Assembly (NCBI GenBank): GCA_025060305.1
Contig: JANXCD010000003.1
Span: forward strand, 1-39,126
Origin: Armatimonadota bacterium
GTDB lineage: Bacteria; Armatimonadota; Fervidibacteria; Fervidibacterales; Fervidibacteraceae
Direction of reading: 5' to 3'
DNA length: 39,126 bases
The position numbers and the translations under genes were made by a program. Shown in pieces: positions 18,605 through 27,361 of the stretch (the first letter of the stretch is position 1; each line of letters starts with the position of its first letter). The notes beneath the pieces were generated by a model. It searched no databases. It was not told where the DNA came from and saw nothing but the letters and a program-made list of their open reading frames with translations.

Positions 18605-20614
18605 ATGGACAACTTGGTCTCTATGCTCACTCCAGTTGCTCCAATTTTAGGAATTGCTGGAGTAGCAATTGCCGGCTACAATTACTTGTCAATGCTCAAG
18701 CGTCCTGAAGGCACTGAGCGAATGCGTTGGTATGCTGAAGCCATTCACGATGGTGCAATGACTTTCCTCAAGCGAGAGTATCAAGCCATTTCAATTTTCG
18801 TTGTTGTGATGTTTGCAGTTTTGACTTTCGCTTTTTGGCAGAAGTCTCCTTTAATTGGTCTGGCTTATGTTTTTGGTGCTGTTTGTTCTTTATCGGCGGG
18901 CTTCTTGGGCATGAAGGCATCAACCCGAAGTGGAGTTAGGACAACAGAAGCAGCGAGGCAAAATGGCATGGGCGATGCTCTTGTTGTCGCCTTTACTGGT
19001 GGTTCGGTTATGGGTTTAGCAGTTGCTGCTTTGGGCTTACTTGGTTTAGGTGTTGTCATGCTTTTGGGCAGAGAAATTGAAACTTCTGTCTTGCTTCAAT
19101 ATTTGACTGGCTTTTCAATGGGAGCATCTTCGGTGGCTTTGTTCGCTCGTGTTGGTGGCGGAATTTACACCAAGAGCGCAGATGTTGGTGCTGACTTGGT
19201 AGGGAAAGTTGAAGCGGGAATTCCTGAAGATGACCCTCGCAACCCCGCTGTTTTAGCCGATAATGTTGGCGATAATGTTGGTGACACTGCTGGCATGGGT
19301 GCTGATTTATTTGAAAGTTATGTTGGCTCGGTTGTTGCAGCCATAGTTGTTGGTGCTTCCCTTGGTGCTGTTCGTGAAGAAGCATGGCGATGGATGACTT
19401 TGCCACTCGGTTTGATTTCCCTTGGTTTGGTCACTTCGGTTATAGGGGTTTTATCAATTCGTGCTTTCCGAAACCTTGAGCCTCAATGGGCCTTAAATGC
19501 TGCTGTTGGCATTTCTGTTTTGGCGTTCATTATTATTTCGGCTTGGCTTATCCCTGCTTGGGTTGGTTCTTTTGCTCCCTTTTGGTCAACTTTGGCTGGT
19601 TTACTTGCAGGTCTTTTCGTTGGCGGAGTTAGTCAATTTTACACCAGCGGTCCTCCCATAAAAGAAATTGCTCACTCTGCTAAGTATGGTGCTGCAACCA
19701 ATATTTTGGCTGGTGTCGCTGTCGGCTATTTAAGCACTGTCTTGCCTCTGATTGGTATCGCTGCTGCTATTTGGGCTGCTTACGCCACTAACGGTCTTTA
19801 TGGAATTGCCCTTGCAGGTGTTGGGATGCTGGCTACTATTGGCATCGTCATGAGCACTGATAGTTACGGACCAATTGCTGACAATGCAGGTGGCATCGCT
19901 GAAGTTGCAGGTTTTGGTGAAAATGTCAGGCGCATAACCGACAAGTTAGATGCTTTGGGCAACACCACTGCTGCCGTAGGTAAAGGTTTCGCTATTGGCA
20001 GTGCTGCTTTAACTGCATTGGCACTTTTCGCTGCTTACCAACAACAAGCCCAATTGAAAACCATAAACTTGACTGATGCAGCAACATTGGTTGGACTGTT
20101 CATAGGTGTTGCTATGCCTTGTTTGTTTGCAGCGTTAACTCTCAGAGCAGTGAGCAGGGCTGCTGATCAAATGGTTGAAGAAGTCCGCAGGCAATTCAGA
20201 GAATATGGCATCTTGGAAGGGAAAGGTCAGCCTGATTACAACAAATGCGTTGACATCGTTACCAAGTCGGCACTCAAGGAAATGGTTTTGCCCAGCATTT
20301 CAGCAGTGTTAGCCCCTTTGCTTGTCGGCTTTCTACTCGGAAAGGAGGCACTCGGCGGTTTCCTCTCTGGAGCGTTGGCTATGGGGGTTGCTATCGGTTT
20401 GATGATGGCTAACTCAGGTGGTGCTTGGGATAACGCAAAGAAGTGGATTGAAGAAGGAAATCTCGGGGGCAAAGGAAGCAGCGCTCACAAAGCAGCAGTT
20501 GTCGGCGATACTGTCGGCGATCCCTTCAAAGATACGACAGGACCGAGCATGAACATCCTCATCAAGTTAATGAGCATCGTCGCCCTTGTATTTGCACCCT
20601 TGTTCTTCAAATGA
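18605..20614 (+). CDS. hppA: Membrane-bound pyrophosphatase, K+-dependent type, possibly Na+-pumping
   Basis: Hydrolyses pyrophosphate in the inner membrane and uses the energy to pump Na+ or H+. ATG 18605 (669 residues) is chosen because AGGAGGG is 9 bases upstream; the longer frame from 18527 begins inside the upstream palindrome. Substrate motifs are intact: [13 protein letters not shown] (193-205), EDDPRNPA (208-215), [18 protein letters not shown] (219-236) and, near the C-terminus, [15 protein letters not shown]. The chain is largely hydrophobic helices, as expected for 15-17 membrane segments. At the K+-switch site it reads [10 protein letters not shown] (Ala456), the K+-dependent form; K+-independent enzymes have Lys there. 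FESYVGS (from 236) resembles Na+-pumping members. The ion is an inference. Confidence 0.95.
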   Translation: MDNLVSMLTPVAPILGIAGVAIAGYNYLSMLKRPEGTERMRWYAEAIHDGAMTFLKREYQAISIFVVVMFAVLTFAFWQKSPLIGLAYVFGAVCSLSAGFLGMKASTRSGVRTTEAARQNGMGDALVVAFTGGSVMGLAVAALGLLGLGVVMLLGREIETSVLLQYLTGFSMGASSVALFARVGGGIYTKSADVGADLVGKVEAGIPEDDPRNPAVLADNVGDNVGDTAGMGADLFESYVGSVVAAIVVGASLGAVREEAWRWMTLPLGLISLGLVTSVIGVLSIRAFRNLEPQWALNAAVGISVLAFIIISAWLIPAWVGSFAPFWSTLAGLLAGLFVGGVSQFYTSGPPIKEIAHSAKYGAATNILAGVAVGYLSTVLPLIGIAAAIWAAYATNGLYGIALAGVGMLATIGIVMSTDSYGPIADNAGGIAEVAGFGENVRRITDKLDALGNTTAAVGKGFAIGSAALTALALFAAYQQQAQLKTINLTDAATLVGLFIGVAMPCLFAALTLRAVSRAADQMVEEVRRQFREYGILEGKGQPDYNKCVDIVTKSALKEMVLPSISAVLAPLLVGFLLGKEALGGFLSGALAMGVAIGLMMANSGGAWDNAKKWIEEGNLGGKGSSAHKAAVVGDTVGDPFKDTTGPSMNILIKLMSIVALVFAPLFFK

Positions 20615-20776
20615 TGGTTGTGAGCAAAAGCCTTTTGTCAAGTAATCGTTTCGCTCTTTAATGCAAACTTTGCTGATGGCATATGATGTGCAAGTTGGGA
20701 GATAGACAAGTTAACAGCGATTAAAAGACACTCAAAGCACAAAGCAAGGCACTCAACTTCAAATTTACGAGAACCG
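20615..20776. other. Convergent intergenic gap after hppA
   Basis: The 162 bases between the convergent hppA and CelD-like genes contain a short weak stem, CAAAA/TTTTG (20624-20636), and a copy of the CTCTTT-type motif (20650-20666). This arrangement resembles bases 18426-18490 upstream of hppA, so hppA is flanked by two imperfect direct repeats. I see no strong terminator with a T-run. Confidence 0.4.
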
Positions 20777-21886
20777 TCATCTTTGTGCCAGTTTTTTTAG
20801 CCTTAAAAGAGACCAAGTGAAGAACTTGTGCAAGTTAGCAGCCAAACTTGAGATGGGCTTATCGGCTTGCCAGAGGAAAAGGTGAAAGTTTTGTTGAGTT
20901 ACCGTGCCAAATTGGGCTTTATAGGTTTCGTTGCCACGCATGAAATCAAAAATTTTCGCTCCCTCCCTCTGCGCTTCGTCAACCACTTTCGCCAGCAAAA
21001 CTTTGCCGACACTGTATTTGGCAAATTGGGGGTTGAAACCGCAAGTGTAAAAGCCAGAGTAATCGCCACATTTGAAAGCGTAATAGGCAGCAGCAACAAA
21101 ATCGTCAAGGCTAAGCCAGTGAAGACGCAACCAACCTCGCATCAGCAATCTTTTTGCCAACTCAATGTGAAACCTTTTGACTTTCGGAAAGATGAAAACG
21201 CCCGTTTGTCCCACTTGACCCCAGCGAAGCCGATGGAGCGCAAGGAGTTGCTGCATTATTCGCTCAACCTCTTCAGTGTTTTGGGCAAGCGAAAATTGAA
21301 CCTTAAAGTTACGCAAAATTTGTCTCTCTCTCCTTTTGATTTGCTCCCTCAAGGATTTACTTGCTCGTTCACGCCAAGAGCCAGAATGGTTATCAAAGGA
21401 TATTCTGTGACAAATTTCGCCTGCCAAAACACTCACCCTGATTTCGTTAGGCAAATGGCTTTTTTTCAACGCCAGTATCGCTTGACTATCTGTTGGCAAC
21501 TCGTAAAGCGCAATGACATCCCAAAAGGAACGATTGTCAAAGAGCCATTGCCAGATGTGTTTTGTCAACTCTTGAAAACCTTTGCGTGTCAGAAAGTCAT
21601 TGTAATCTGCGCTGCCACTACCGATGAACCGAACAATTCGGACGAAAGGCAAGAAAGGCGAGATTGAAGAAAAAAGTGGCGCCGCTGCCAACAAATTTTT
21701 GCCTTCGGTGACAGCGATGACCATCAACTTACCTTGCCCGAAAAATTTCCACCAAGTCGTTAGCCACTCGTGACTGAGGAAGATGCGTGCTTCAAAGGCG
21801 GTGCTGTTAGCGAGCAAATCGTCCCACTCTTTTTGCCATCTTGACCATTGGTCTAATTCAGTGAAGACTTTGATTTTGAAACTCAT
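20777..21886 (-). CDS. CelD/BcsL-like GNAT acyltransferase
   Basis: A 369-residue member of the Acetyltransf_6 (CelD-like) GNAT family, best known for acyl transfer in polysaccharide or cell-wall precursor assembly. The N-terminal lobe has the typical opening (ARIFLSHEWLTTWWKFFG). The C-terminal GNAT lobe has FIFPKVKRFHIELAKRLL, then AAAYYAFKCGDYSGFYTCGFNPQFAKYSVGKVLL and a final KIFDFMRGNETYKAQFG, which match the family. The substrate is unknown. The ATG lies 3 bases after the stop of the MFS gene, so the two are almost certainly one transcript. An AGGA within the end of the MFS gene is the likely ribosome site. Confidence 0.85.
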   Translation of the reverse strand: MSFKIKVFTELDQWSRWQKEWDDLLANSTAFEARIFLSHEWLTTWWKFFGQGKLMVIAVTEGKNLLAAAPLFSSISPFLPFVRIVRFIGSGSADYNDFLTRKGFQELTKHIWQWLFDNRSFWDVIALYELPTDSQAILALKKSHLPNEIRVSVLAGEICHRISFDNHSGSWRERASKSLREQIKRRERQILRNFKVQFSLAQNTEEVERIMQQLLALHRLRWGQVGQTGVFIFPKVKRFHIELAKRLLMRGWLRLHWLSLDDFVAAAYYAFKCGDYSGFYTCGFNPQFAKYSVGKVLLAKVVDEAQREGAKIFDFMRGNETYKAQFGTVTQQNFHLFLWQADKPISSLAANLHKFFTWSLLRLKKLAQR

Positions 21887-21889
21887 GGC

Positions 21890-23152
21890 TCATTCCTGCT
21901 CTTCTGCTTCCACAGGTCTTTTTGAGAGTTCGTAACTCAGCCAGAAAGTCAGCAAAAAGGCTAAGGCGAGAAAAGAAGCGCCAACGATAAAAGGAAACTT
22001 CAAACCCAAAGCCTTGCTGCTTGAAAACTTAATCACCAATTCAGCGATAATTCCGCCAACTGGAGCGCCAAAAATCGCTCCGATGCCTTGACCGCCGTAA
22101 ATCAAGCCGACCGCAGCACCTCTCTCTTGGTCAGTTACAATTTCGCTGACTAACGCTAAAGCAGCGGGAAAGGCTAAAAGCCAAACAAAACCGATAAGCA
22201 CACCCAACCCAGCAATAACGAAAATGCTCTTAGCAAAAGGGAAAAGAGCAAGCGCAATTGAGGCGCTCAAAAGAGCAATGCGCAGAGAAGTCTCGTGTCC
22301 AATATCGTCGGAAATCCTTCCAACTGGAACTGCCATCAAAGCAAGCGCACCAGCAGTAAAACCTATTCCCAATCCGAGTTCCAAGTCAGTCAAATGCAAA
22401 ATTTGCTTGGCGTAGGGGACGATGACTGGAACTTGCATTGATGCAGCAAATTGACTGACACCAAAGACGGCTGCAAGGACAAAAACGGGGCGAGATAAGG
22501 CTGGCAGCCGAGCAAAACGAGGCTTGAACAAAAAGCGTTGATTTGTTTTGCTTTTTCTATCTCCCTGATCCTTTGATGAAGGCAAAAAAAGGAGAACCAG
22601 AATGCCAGCAAAGGTCAAAATTACAGCCGTGATGAAAAAGGCATGAGTGTAAGTTCCTGCATGGTGGTGAAGCAAAAATCCCAAAGCAGCGCTAATTCCC
22701 AAACCACTCAAGTAACTCAGATTGAGAATGCCTATCATCCCTGCACGATGTTCCTCAGGGGAATGGTCGGCTACGAAAGCAGCAATTGCAGGGAAAAAAG
22801 CGGCAAAGCCAACCCCTGTCAGCGGGAAAAGCAACATAACAGCATGGTGGTTGCTAACTGAACCGAGCAAAAGAGTGGTGAAAATGGCAATTAGCAAACC
22901 AATCAACATCACAATCTTCCTACCCCATCGGTCGCTCAAAGCGCCAAAAGGCGCTTTCAAAAAAGTTTCAACAGCAAGGTAGCCTGAAAAAGCCAAACCC
23001 GTAACATAGGGAGGCGCTTTGAGTTCATCACTCAAGTAAAAGTTGACAAAGGGAATGAGAGCGCCAAAGGCGATATCCGCCAAAAAGGAAATGACAAGAG
23101 TTCGTCTCAAAATTGGCTCTCGCTTCCAAAGTTCAAAATATGCCGAAAGCAC
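21890..23152 (-). CDS. Major facilitator superfamily transporter
   Basis: A 12-helix secondary transporter of 420 residues in the inner membrane. The start is GTG 23152, with GGGAG (23162-23166) 9 bases upstream; an ATG at 23154 is out of frame. MFS motif A appears between helices 2 and 3 (GALSDRWGRKIVM), and its degenerate repeat follows in the second half (VPVGRISDDIGHE). The central cytoplasmic loop is basic. The substrate is not predictable; drug or sugar efflux types look similar. The gene sits directly upstream of the CelD-like acyltransferase (3-base gap), so the substrate may be related to that enzyme. The PqaA-like gene is 278 bases upstream. Confidence 0.9.
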   Translation of the reverse strand: MLSAYFELWKREPILRRTLVISFLADIAFGALIPFVNFYLSDELKAPPYVTGLAFSGYLAVETFLKAPFGALSDRWGRKIVMLIGLLIAIFTTLLLGSVSNHHAVMLLFPLTGVGFAAFFPAIAAFVADHSPEEHRAGMIGILNLSYLSGLGISAALGFLLHHHAGTYTHAFFITAVILTFAGILVLLFLPSSKDQGDRKSKTNQRFLFKPRFARLPALSRPVFVLAAVFGVSQFAASMQVPVIVPYAKQILHLTDLELGLGIGFTAGALALMAVPVGRISDDIGHETSLRIALLSASIALALFPFAKSIFVIAGLGVLIGFVWLLAFPAALALVSEIVTDQERGAAVGLIYGGQGIGAIFGAPVGGIIAELVIKFSSSKALGLKFPFIVGASFLALAFLLTFWLSYELSKRPVEAEEQE

Positions 23153-23430
23153 ATCTGTTCGCTCCCTTTCTCTCGCAAAGTTAAGCGAAATCAGAACTTA
23201 AGCATTTGAAGCCGTTTTGTAGGGTCAGACGATAGTCTGCCTGAAAAATGTTCACAAAAAGTTAATTGTTCGGTCGGGTTTCATTCGCACCTACCTTCAA
23301 CTTCATAACTTCTGCGAAATACTTGAAGGGACTTTCGGAGAACGAAAAAACCAACCCAATTGGAAACTGCTCAAAAGAAGCATCAACACAAACAGGTTAC
23401 TTACTGTCCTTAGCGCCAAAAATAACTTTG
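23153..23430. other. Intergenic gap with a REP-like hairpin
   Basis: This 278-base gap lies between the PqaA-like and MFS genes. At 23219-23243 there is GTAG followed by an imperfect hairpin, CAGAC (23226-23230), loop GATA, GTCTG (23235-23239), closed by AGG/CCT with a GT bulge. The GTAG tetranucleotide plus bulged stem matches the general form of REP elements. The rest has no supported gene. Confidence 0.55.
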
Positions 23431-24735
23431 TCAATCTCCGACGATGCGAATAGTGGTGCACAAAGAGAATCGGCGTCCACCGTTTTCATAGACAAGTTCG
23501 GCAAAGGCTGCTGCATAGCCACTTTCTGGTTTTTGCAAAAGGAATTTCACTTCCTCTCCTTCAAGGGCAAGGGTTTTGCTTGACCATTTTGCATCTCGGA
23601 AATCTTTGCTGGATGACTGGGCTGTCCAAATCATAATTTCCTTTGGCATCGGTTCTGAGCGGATGGTGAGAATTTGGTTTGAGTTCTCGCTTTTCCAGTT
23701 CCAACTGACCTTAGGAAACTCAATGCGACCAGCAAGGTATTGGAAGAAGGCAACAAGTGTCCTCAAAACTCTGTCAATCCCACCTTCAAGCCCATGACCT
23801 GCGTTGGGCACATAAAGGATGTGTTTTTCGCCAGGTAAGTCGTAGAAGTAAAAGTTGGCTGCAGTGAGCGCCCAGTAGCGGTCATTTGTGCCATTGATGA
23901 TGAGTTTGGGCATCTTCAATCTATCACGGTAAAAGTAAGGGTCAACAATTTGAACGAGTTCTCGTGCCTTGCCATTACCGACAACAAGGTCAACAAGACC
24001 ACGCTTAACATACTCGTTTATTTGCTCGCTGTAAGTTCCGAAGACTTCCTTCTGGTGCTTCATTTGTGCTGGAATGTTCAAGTTATCGTAAACGATGGGT
24101 GCTATTCCTTTAACCCGATTGGGGTCTGCAACAGCGGTAAGCCAACTCGTCCAGCCACGCTTTGACGCTCCAGTAACAAGGAAGCCATTGACTTTTGTGT
24201 TTAATTCCTTTTCTGCAAATTGCTGAATTGCATCCATCGCTTTGACAGCGCTTTTGGTCATAGGTAGCAGGCAAGCCCATTCTCTATCGCCAGTCTCTAA
24301 AACCTTGACGAAGGTGTGGGCAATTAAATCGTCTTCAACGAGACCTTCAAAAAGCGGTTGATTTGGAACGGCAAACAAGACAGAGACGATGGCTTGAATT
24401 TGAGCGGCTATGGTAGAAGCGAGCAACCTCATTTGGATGTCTCCTCTGCTCTCTGTGCTTCCACCAGCGATGACCAAAACAGACAAATCCGTTGTGACCT
24501 TAGAGGGTTGAATGACAAGGAGAGTGTGCCGCCAATTGATTTCTTTCCAACGCTGAGATGTCAATTTGAGTTCGTAGATGGTGACGCCCAAAGGTGTTTC
24601 GCTTTTGCCCTCTAAAACCCAAGAGAAGGCTTCATCATCACGGTTAACATAGTCCAAAAGCAAAGGCTTTTGTTGCTGACCATAAATCTCAAGCAAAATC
24701 ACAAAGCAAACCAAAATCAACCAAAAGCAACGCAT
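23431..24735 (-). CDS. Secreted PqaA-like alpha/beta hydrolase
   Basis: A 434-residue member of the PhoPQ-activated pathogenicity-related (PqaA) family, which has an alpha/beta-hydrolase fold of unknown substrate. Residues 3-20 form a signal peptide. The predicted triad is Ser191 in TGASKRGW, Asp285 in NGTNDRYW, and His314 in NAGHGL. The preceding helix-rich region (MDAIQQF) and the family core IAPIVYDNLNIPAQMKHQ are present. The start is well supported by GAGGAGGG, 7 bases upstream of the ATG. A periplasmic or extracellular esterase, lipase or peptidase is an inference. It lies 87 bases downstream of an M20 peptidase on the same strand. Confidence 0.88.
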   Translation of the reverse strand: MRCFWLILVCFVILLEIYGQQQKPLLLDYVNRDDEAFSWVLEGKSETPLGVTIYELKLTSQRWKEINWRHTLLVIQPSKVTTDLSVLVIAGGSTESRGDIQMRLLASTIAAQIQAIVSVLFAVPNQPLFEGLVEDDLIAHTFVKVLETGDREWACLLPMTKSAVKAMDAIQQFAEKELNTKVNGFLVTGASKRGWTSWLTAVADPNRVKGIAPIVYDNLNIPAQMKHQKEVFGTYSEQINEYVKRGLVDLVVGNGKARELVQIVDPYFYRDRLKMPKLIINGTNDRYWALTAANFYFYDLPGEKHILYVPNAGHGLEGGIDRVLRTLVAFFQYLAGRIEFPKVSWNWKSENSNQILTIRSEPMPKEIMIWTAQSSSKDFRDAKWSSKTLALEGEEVKFLLQKPESGYAAAFAELVYENGGRRFSLCTTIRIVGD

Positions 24736-24822
24736 GTCCTATCCCTCCTCTCTTAAACTGATTCGCTTTCAAATTTGGCTCGTCATTGCTGTTTGCAATT
24801 TTATCACTAAGCAGGGCAAGCA

Positions 24823-25953
24823 TCACTGGCTAACACTGGCAATAATTTTGACGAGCAAATCAACGCTTTGGAGCGCCGAAGGGATGTCAAGCCTTTCGTT
24901 TTCGGGAGAATGAGGGCTTTCTTCACCGCAGCAAATCAAAAGGCATTTAATTCCATGCTCATTGAAAATGTTGGCATCACTGCCACCACCTGTTATCTCC
25001 CATTGAGGCTCAAGTCCCATCTTAGCCAAAGCCGATTTTATCAACTGAGAAGGTGGGTCATCTTCAGTGATTTTGAAAGAGCGGTAACTTTCAGTGACCT
25101 CAACTTCCGCTTTGCCACCACCTTTTTGAGCCTCGGTCTCAAGGAGTGAAACCATGTGGGCAATTTGAGCCTCCAACTTTTTCAAGTCATGACTTCTTGC
25201 TTCACCCCAAATTTGAACTTCTTCGGGCACGATGTTAGTTGCCAAGCCGCCCCTTATAATGCCGATGTTGGCGGTAGTCTCTTGGTCAATTCGCCCAAGC
25301 CTCATCGCAGCAATCGCTCTCGCTGCCAATTGAATGGCGTTGATGCCCCTTTCAGGTGATACTCCTGCATGCGCTGCTTTGCCTTTGACAACTGCCCGCA
25401 AATTCTTTTGTGAAGGCGCTTGAACGATAACTTTGTTGATGGGTGGACCACTATCAAGGACGAAACCAAATTTTGAGTTTATGCGTGAGTAGTCCAAATT
25501 CTTTGCCCCAAGCAAACCGACTTCTTCAGCGACAGTGAAGACGATTTCAATGGGACCGTGTTTGATGCCATCCTCCTTAAGAACACGCAAAAATTCAAGT
25601 AAGACACAAACTCCTGCTTTGTTATCAGCGCCTAAAATTGTTTTGCCGTCGGAGCGAACTTTATCGTCTTCAATAATGGGATTGACATTCTCGCATGGGA
25701 CAACAGTGTCCAAATGGGCATTGAAAAATAGAGGCTCAACACCGTTGACATTACCTTGAACTTTGACTATCAAATTGCCTTGCTCTCCTCCGAAGGCTTT
25801 GCCAGCATCGTCCTCTTCAACTTCAACCGTTAGACCTATCACTTCTATCTTCGCTTTGACTGCTTGAGCGACTTTTCCTTCCTTGCCTGAAGGACTTGGT
25901 ATGCGAACCAATTCCAAGAAATCGTTCAAAAAACGCTCCCTATTGACAGGCAT
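24823..25953 (-). CDS. M20-family metallopeptidase, PepT-like
   Basis: A cytosolic two-zinc peptidase of the PepT-like group, predicted to cleave small peptides. ATG 25953 (376 residues) is used because AAGGAG lies about 10 bases upstream; the longer frame begins upstream of that site. Metal and catalytic motifs are in place: FNAHLDTVVP (His80), ILGADNKAG (Asp110), VAEEVG (Glu143 and Glu144), VLDSG (Asp167) and a final EESPHSPENE (His348). GGGSDAN (322-328) is typical of M20. No signal peptide is present. The next gene downstream, 87 bases away, is the secreted PqaA-like protein. Aminoacylase-like members are an alternative. Confidence 0.9.
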   Translation of the reverse strand: MPVNRERFLNDFLELVRIPSPSGKEGKVAQAVKAKIEVIGLTVEVEEDDAGKAFGGEQGNLIVKVQGNVNGVEPLFFNAHLDTVVPCENVNPIIEDDKVRSDGKTILGADNKAGVCVLLEFLRVLKEDGIKHGPIEIVFTVAEEVGLLGAKNLDYSRINSKFGFVLDSGPPINKVIVQAPSQKNLRAVVKGKAAHAGVSPERGINAIQLAARAIAAMRLGRIDQETTANIGIIRGGLATNIVPEEVQIWGEARSHDLKKLEAQIAHMVSLLETEAQKGGGKAEVEVTESYRSFKITEDDPPSQLIKSALAKMGLEPQWEITGGGSDANIFNEHGIKCLLICCGEESPHSPENERLDIPSALQSVDLLVKIIASVSQ

Positions 25954-26396
25954 TGCTACATCACTCCTTTCTCTCGGTTTTAATGCTACGACAATCTTTG
26001 CATTTTGAAGCAAAGAACGATTTGGCATTTCGCTTTTTACTCAAATTTTCGTTGACTTAATTGGAAGCAGATGAAATCAGCCTGAAAAATTTTAACAGGC
26101 TTCACTTGCGCTTACGATTGGACAAAATTTCTCGTTCAGTTGTAGGGGCAGGTAGAGCCTGCCCAAAAATTCTTCAGGCGGGTTTCACCTGCCCTCCCTC
26201 CCACCAACAACCTTTCAAGCAAAGAGCGCTGCATTTGCATCAGAGGAAAAATCTTTGCCAAACTTTGCATCAAGCAACGGAGAAGATTATCCGATGAATT
26301 TTTTGCTATGATTTTTCAAGCGAATTTCTTTGTTACAAGGCAAAACTAATTGCGTAAGTTCTGTCGTGAAAACGCTAAAGGGGGAGATGAGTTGCT
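25954..26396. other. Divergent intergenic region with two hairpins and motif copies
   Basis: This 443-base space lies between the divergent M20 and tenA genes. It contains a GTAG-led hairpin, GGGCAGG/CCTGCCC (26146-26164, loop TAGAG), and a second stem, GGCGGGT/ACCTGCC (26177-26193, one G-T pair). Minus-strand copies of the CTCTTT-type motif lie at 26004-26020 and 26211-26228, with a weaker plus-strand copy near 26029-26046. The tenA ribosome site GGGGGAG is at 26380-26386. I looked for a thiamine riboswitch and did not find its CTGAGA box or core. No small gene is supported. Confidence 0.55.
26142..26193 (+). repeat. REP-like double hairpin
   Basis: GTAG (26142-26145) directly precedes a perfect 7-base stem, GGGCAGG with CCTGCCC. 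A second similar stem (26177-26193) follows 12 bases later. The form, a tetranucleotide GTAG beside a short GC-rich stem, resembles REP elements, some of which are mobilised by RAYT transposases. No such transposase is in this window. Confidence 0.5.
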
Positions 26397-27059
26397 ATGG
26401 CTTTCAGTGAAGAGTTATGGCGAAGCATTGAGGGAATTTTTACTCGGATACTTGAACACCCGTTCCTGAAAGGCTTGACGGACGGAACACTTGACGAAGA
26501 GGCTTTCCAGTTCTATGTCGTCCAAGACGCTCTCTACTTGCGTGACTTTGCTCGTGGTTTAGCAATATTGGGCGCAAAAGCGCCAGAAGACAATTGGCTT
26601 GTTATGTTTTGCGAGCATGCAAAAACTGCTATCGTTGTTGAGCGTTCACTGCATGAAAGTTTCTTCCGAGAGTGGGGTATCACAGATGAGAAAGTTTATT
26701 CAACTCCGATGGCTCCTACAAACCTGCTTTACACTAACTATTTGCTCCGAGTTGCCTACGAGCGACCTTTTCACGAGGTCATAGGTGCATTTTTGCCTTG
26801 CTATTGGATTTACTTGGAAGTTGGCAAAAATCTTGAACTAAAAGGTTCACCCAATCCGCTATATCGGCGTTGGATTGATACTTACTCAAGTGCCGAATAC
26901 GAAAGTGTCGTTCGCCAAGTTATTGAAGCAGCAAACAAAATTGCTGAAACTCTCACTGACGCCCAACGGGAAGCGATGCGACGACATTTTGTGATGACGA
27001 GCAAAATGGAGTGGATGTTTTGGGACATGGGCTACAGAAAGGAAGAATGGCAAGTTTGA
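26397..27059 (+). CDS. tenA: TenA-family aminopyrimidine aminohydrolase (thiaminase II)
   Basis: A 220-residue alpha-helical enzyme that salvages thiamine breakdown products by hydrolysing 4-amino-5-aminomethyl-2-methylpyrimidine. The residues match the Bacillus subtilis active site position for position: Asp44 (VVQDAL), Tyr112 (NLLYTNYLL), Cys135 (FLPCYWIY), Tyr139 and Glu205 (SKMEWMF). This predicts activity rather than a regulatory remnant. The start is clear: AGGGGGAG lies 10 bases upstream of ATG. It stands alone, with no other thiamine genes nearby and no TPP riboswitch upstream. Its downstream neighbour is convergent and more than 300 bases away. Confidence 0.93.
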   Translation: MAFSEELWRSIEGIFTRILEHPFLKGLTDGTLDEEAFQFYVVQDALYLRDFARGLAILGAKAPEDNWLVMFCEHAKTAIVVERSLHESFFREWGITDEKVYSTPMAPTNLLYTNYLLRVAYERPFHEVIGAFLPCYWIYLEVGKNLELKGSPNPLYRRWIDTYSSAEYESVVRQVIEAANKIAETLTDAQREAMRRHFVMTSKMEWMFWDMGYRKEEWQV

Positions 27060-27361
27060 TTGCTTTCAACTCGTAACCTTTATGTCCTTTTGAAATTTGA
27101 ACGAAGGATTTGCTCTTTACTTCAAGTGTTGTTGGTGAAGGCTTTTTCATCATCATGTTATGGGCTTTAGAAATTTCTCCAAATGAATTCGGTGCTCATT
27201 TTGTTTGTCATCAACCACTGGCTAAAGCCAGTGGCATGGCTAACTGCGCACTAACGAACTTTTGGGTCAGGTGGACATCAAGTGCGAACATGCTCATCTT
27301 CTGCCACTGCCCTTTAAGTATCATTCCATCGCCATTGCTGCTTTGACTTACGAATTCACCT
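27060..27361. other. Convergent gap holding palindromic repeat copy 2
   Basis: The 302 bases between tenA and the convergent Gfo/Idh gene contain a plus-strand copy of the CTCTTT-type motif (27109-27127), followed by the palindromic element at 27207-27239. The palindrome has a strong stem but no T-run, so it is a poor intrinsic terminator on its own, although it could block exonuclease decay of both messages. No gene is supported. Confidence 0.5.
27207..27239 (-). repeat. 33-base palindromic repeat, copy 2
   Basis: It is the exact reverse complement of the copy at 18506-18538. Core stem: CCACTGGCT (27215-27223), loop AA, AGCCAGTGG (27226-27234). The flanking bases are asymmetric (GTCATCAA on one side, CATGG on the other), so orientation can be assigned. 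Confidence 0.85.

Noticed and set aside
20867-21667. Plus-strand open frame of 266 codons opposite the CelD-like gene
   Set aside because: The minus-strand protein has clear family motifs; the opposite frame has none and no good ribosome site.
26029-26396. Thiamine (TPP) riboswitch ahead of tenA
   Set aside because: Neither the CTGAGA box nor the paired core is present; the hairpins there are REP-like.
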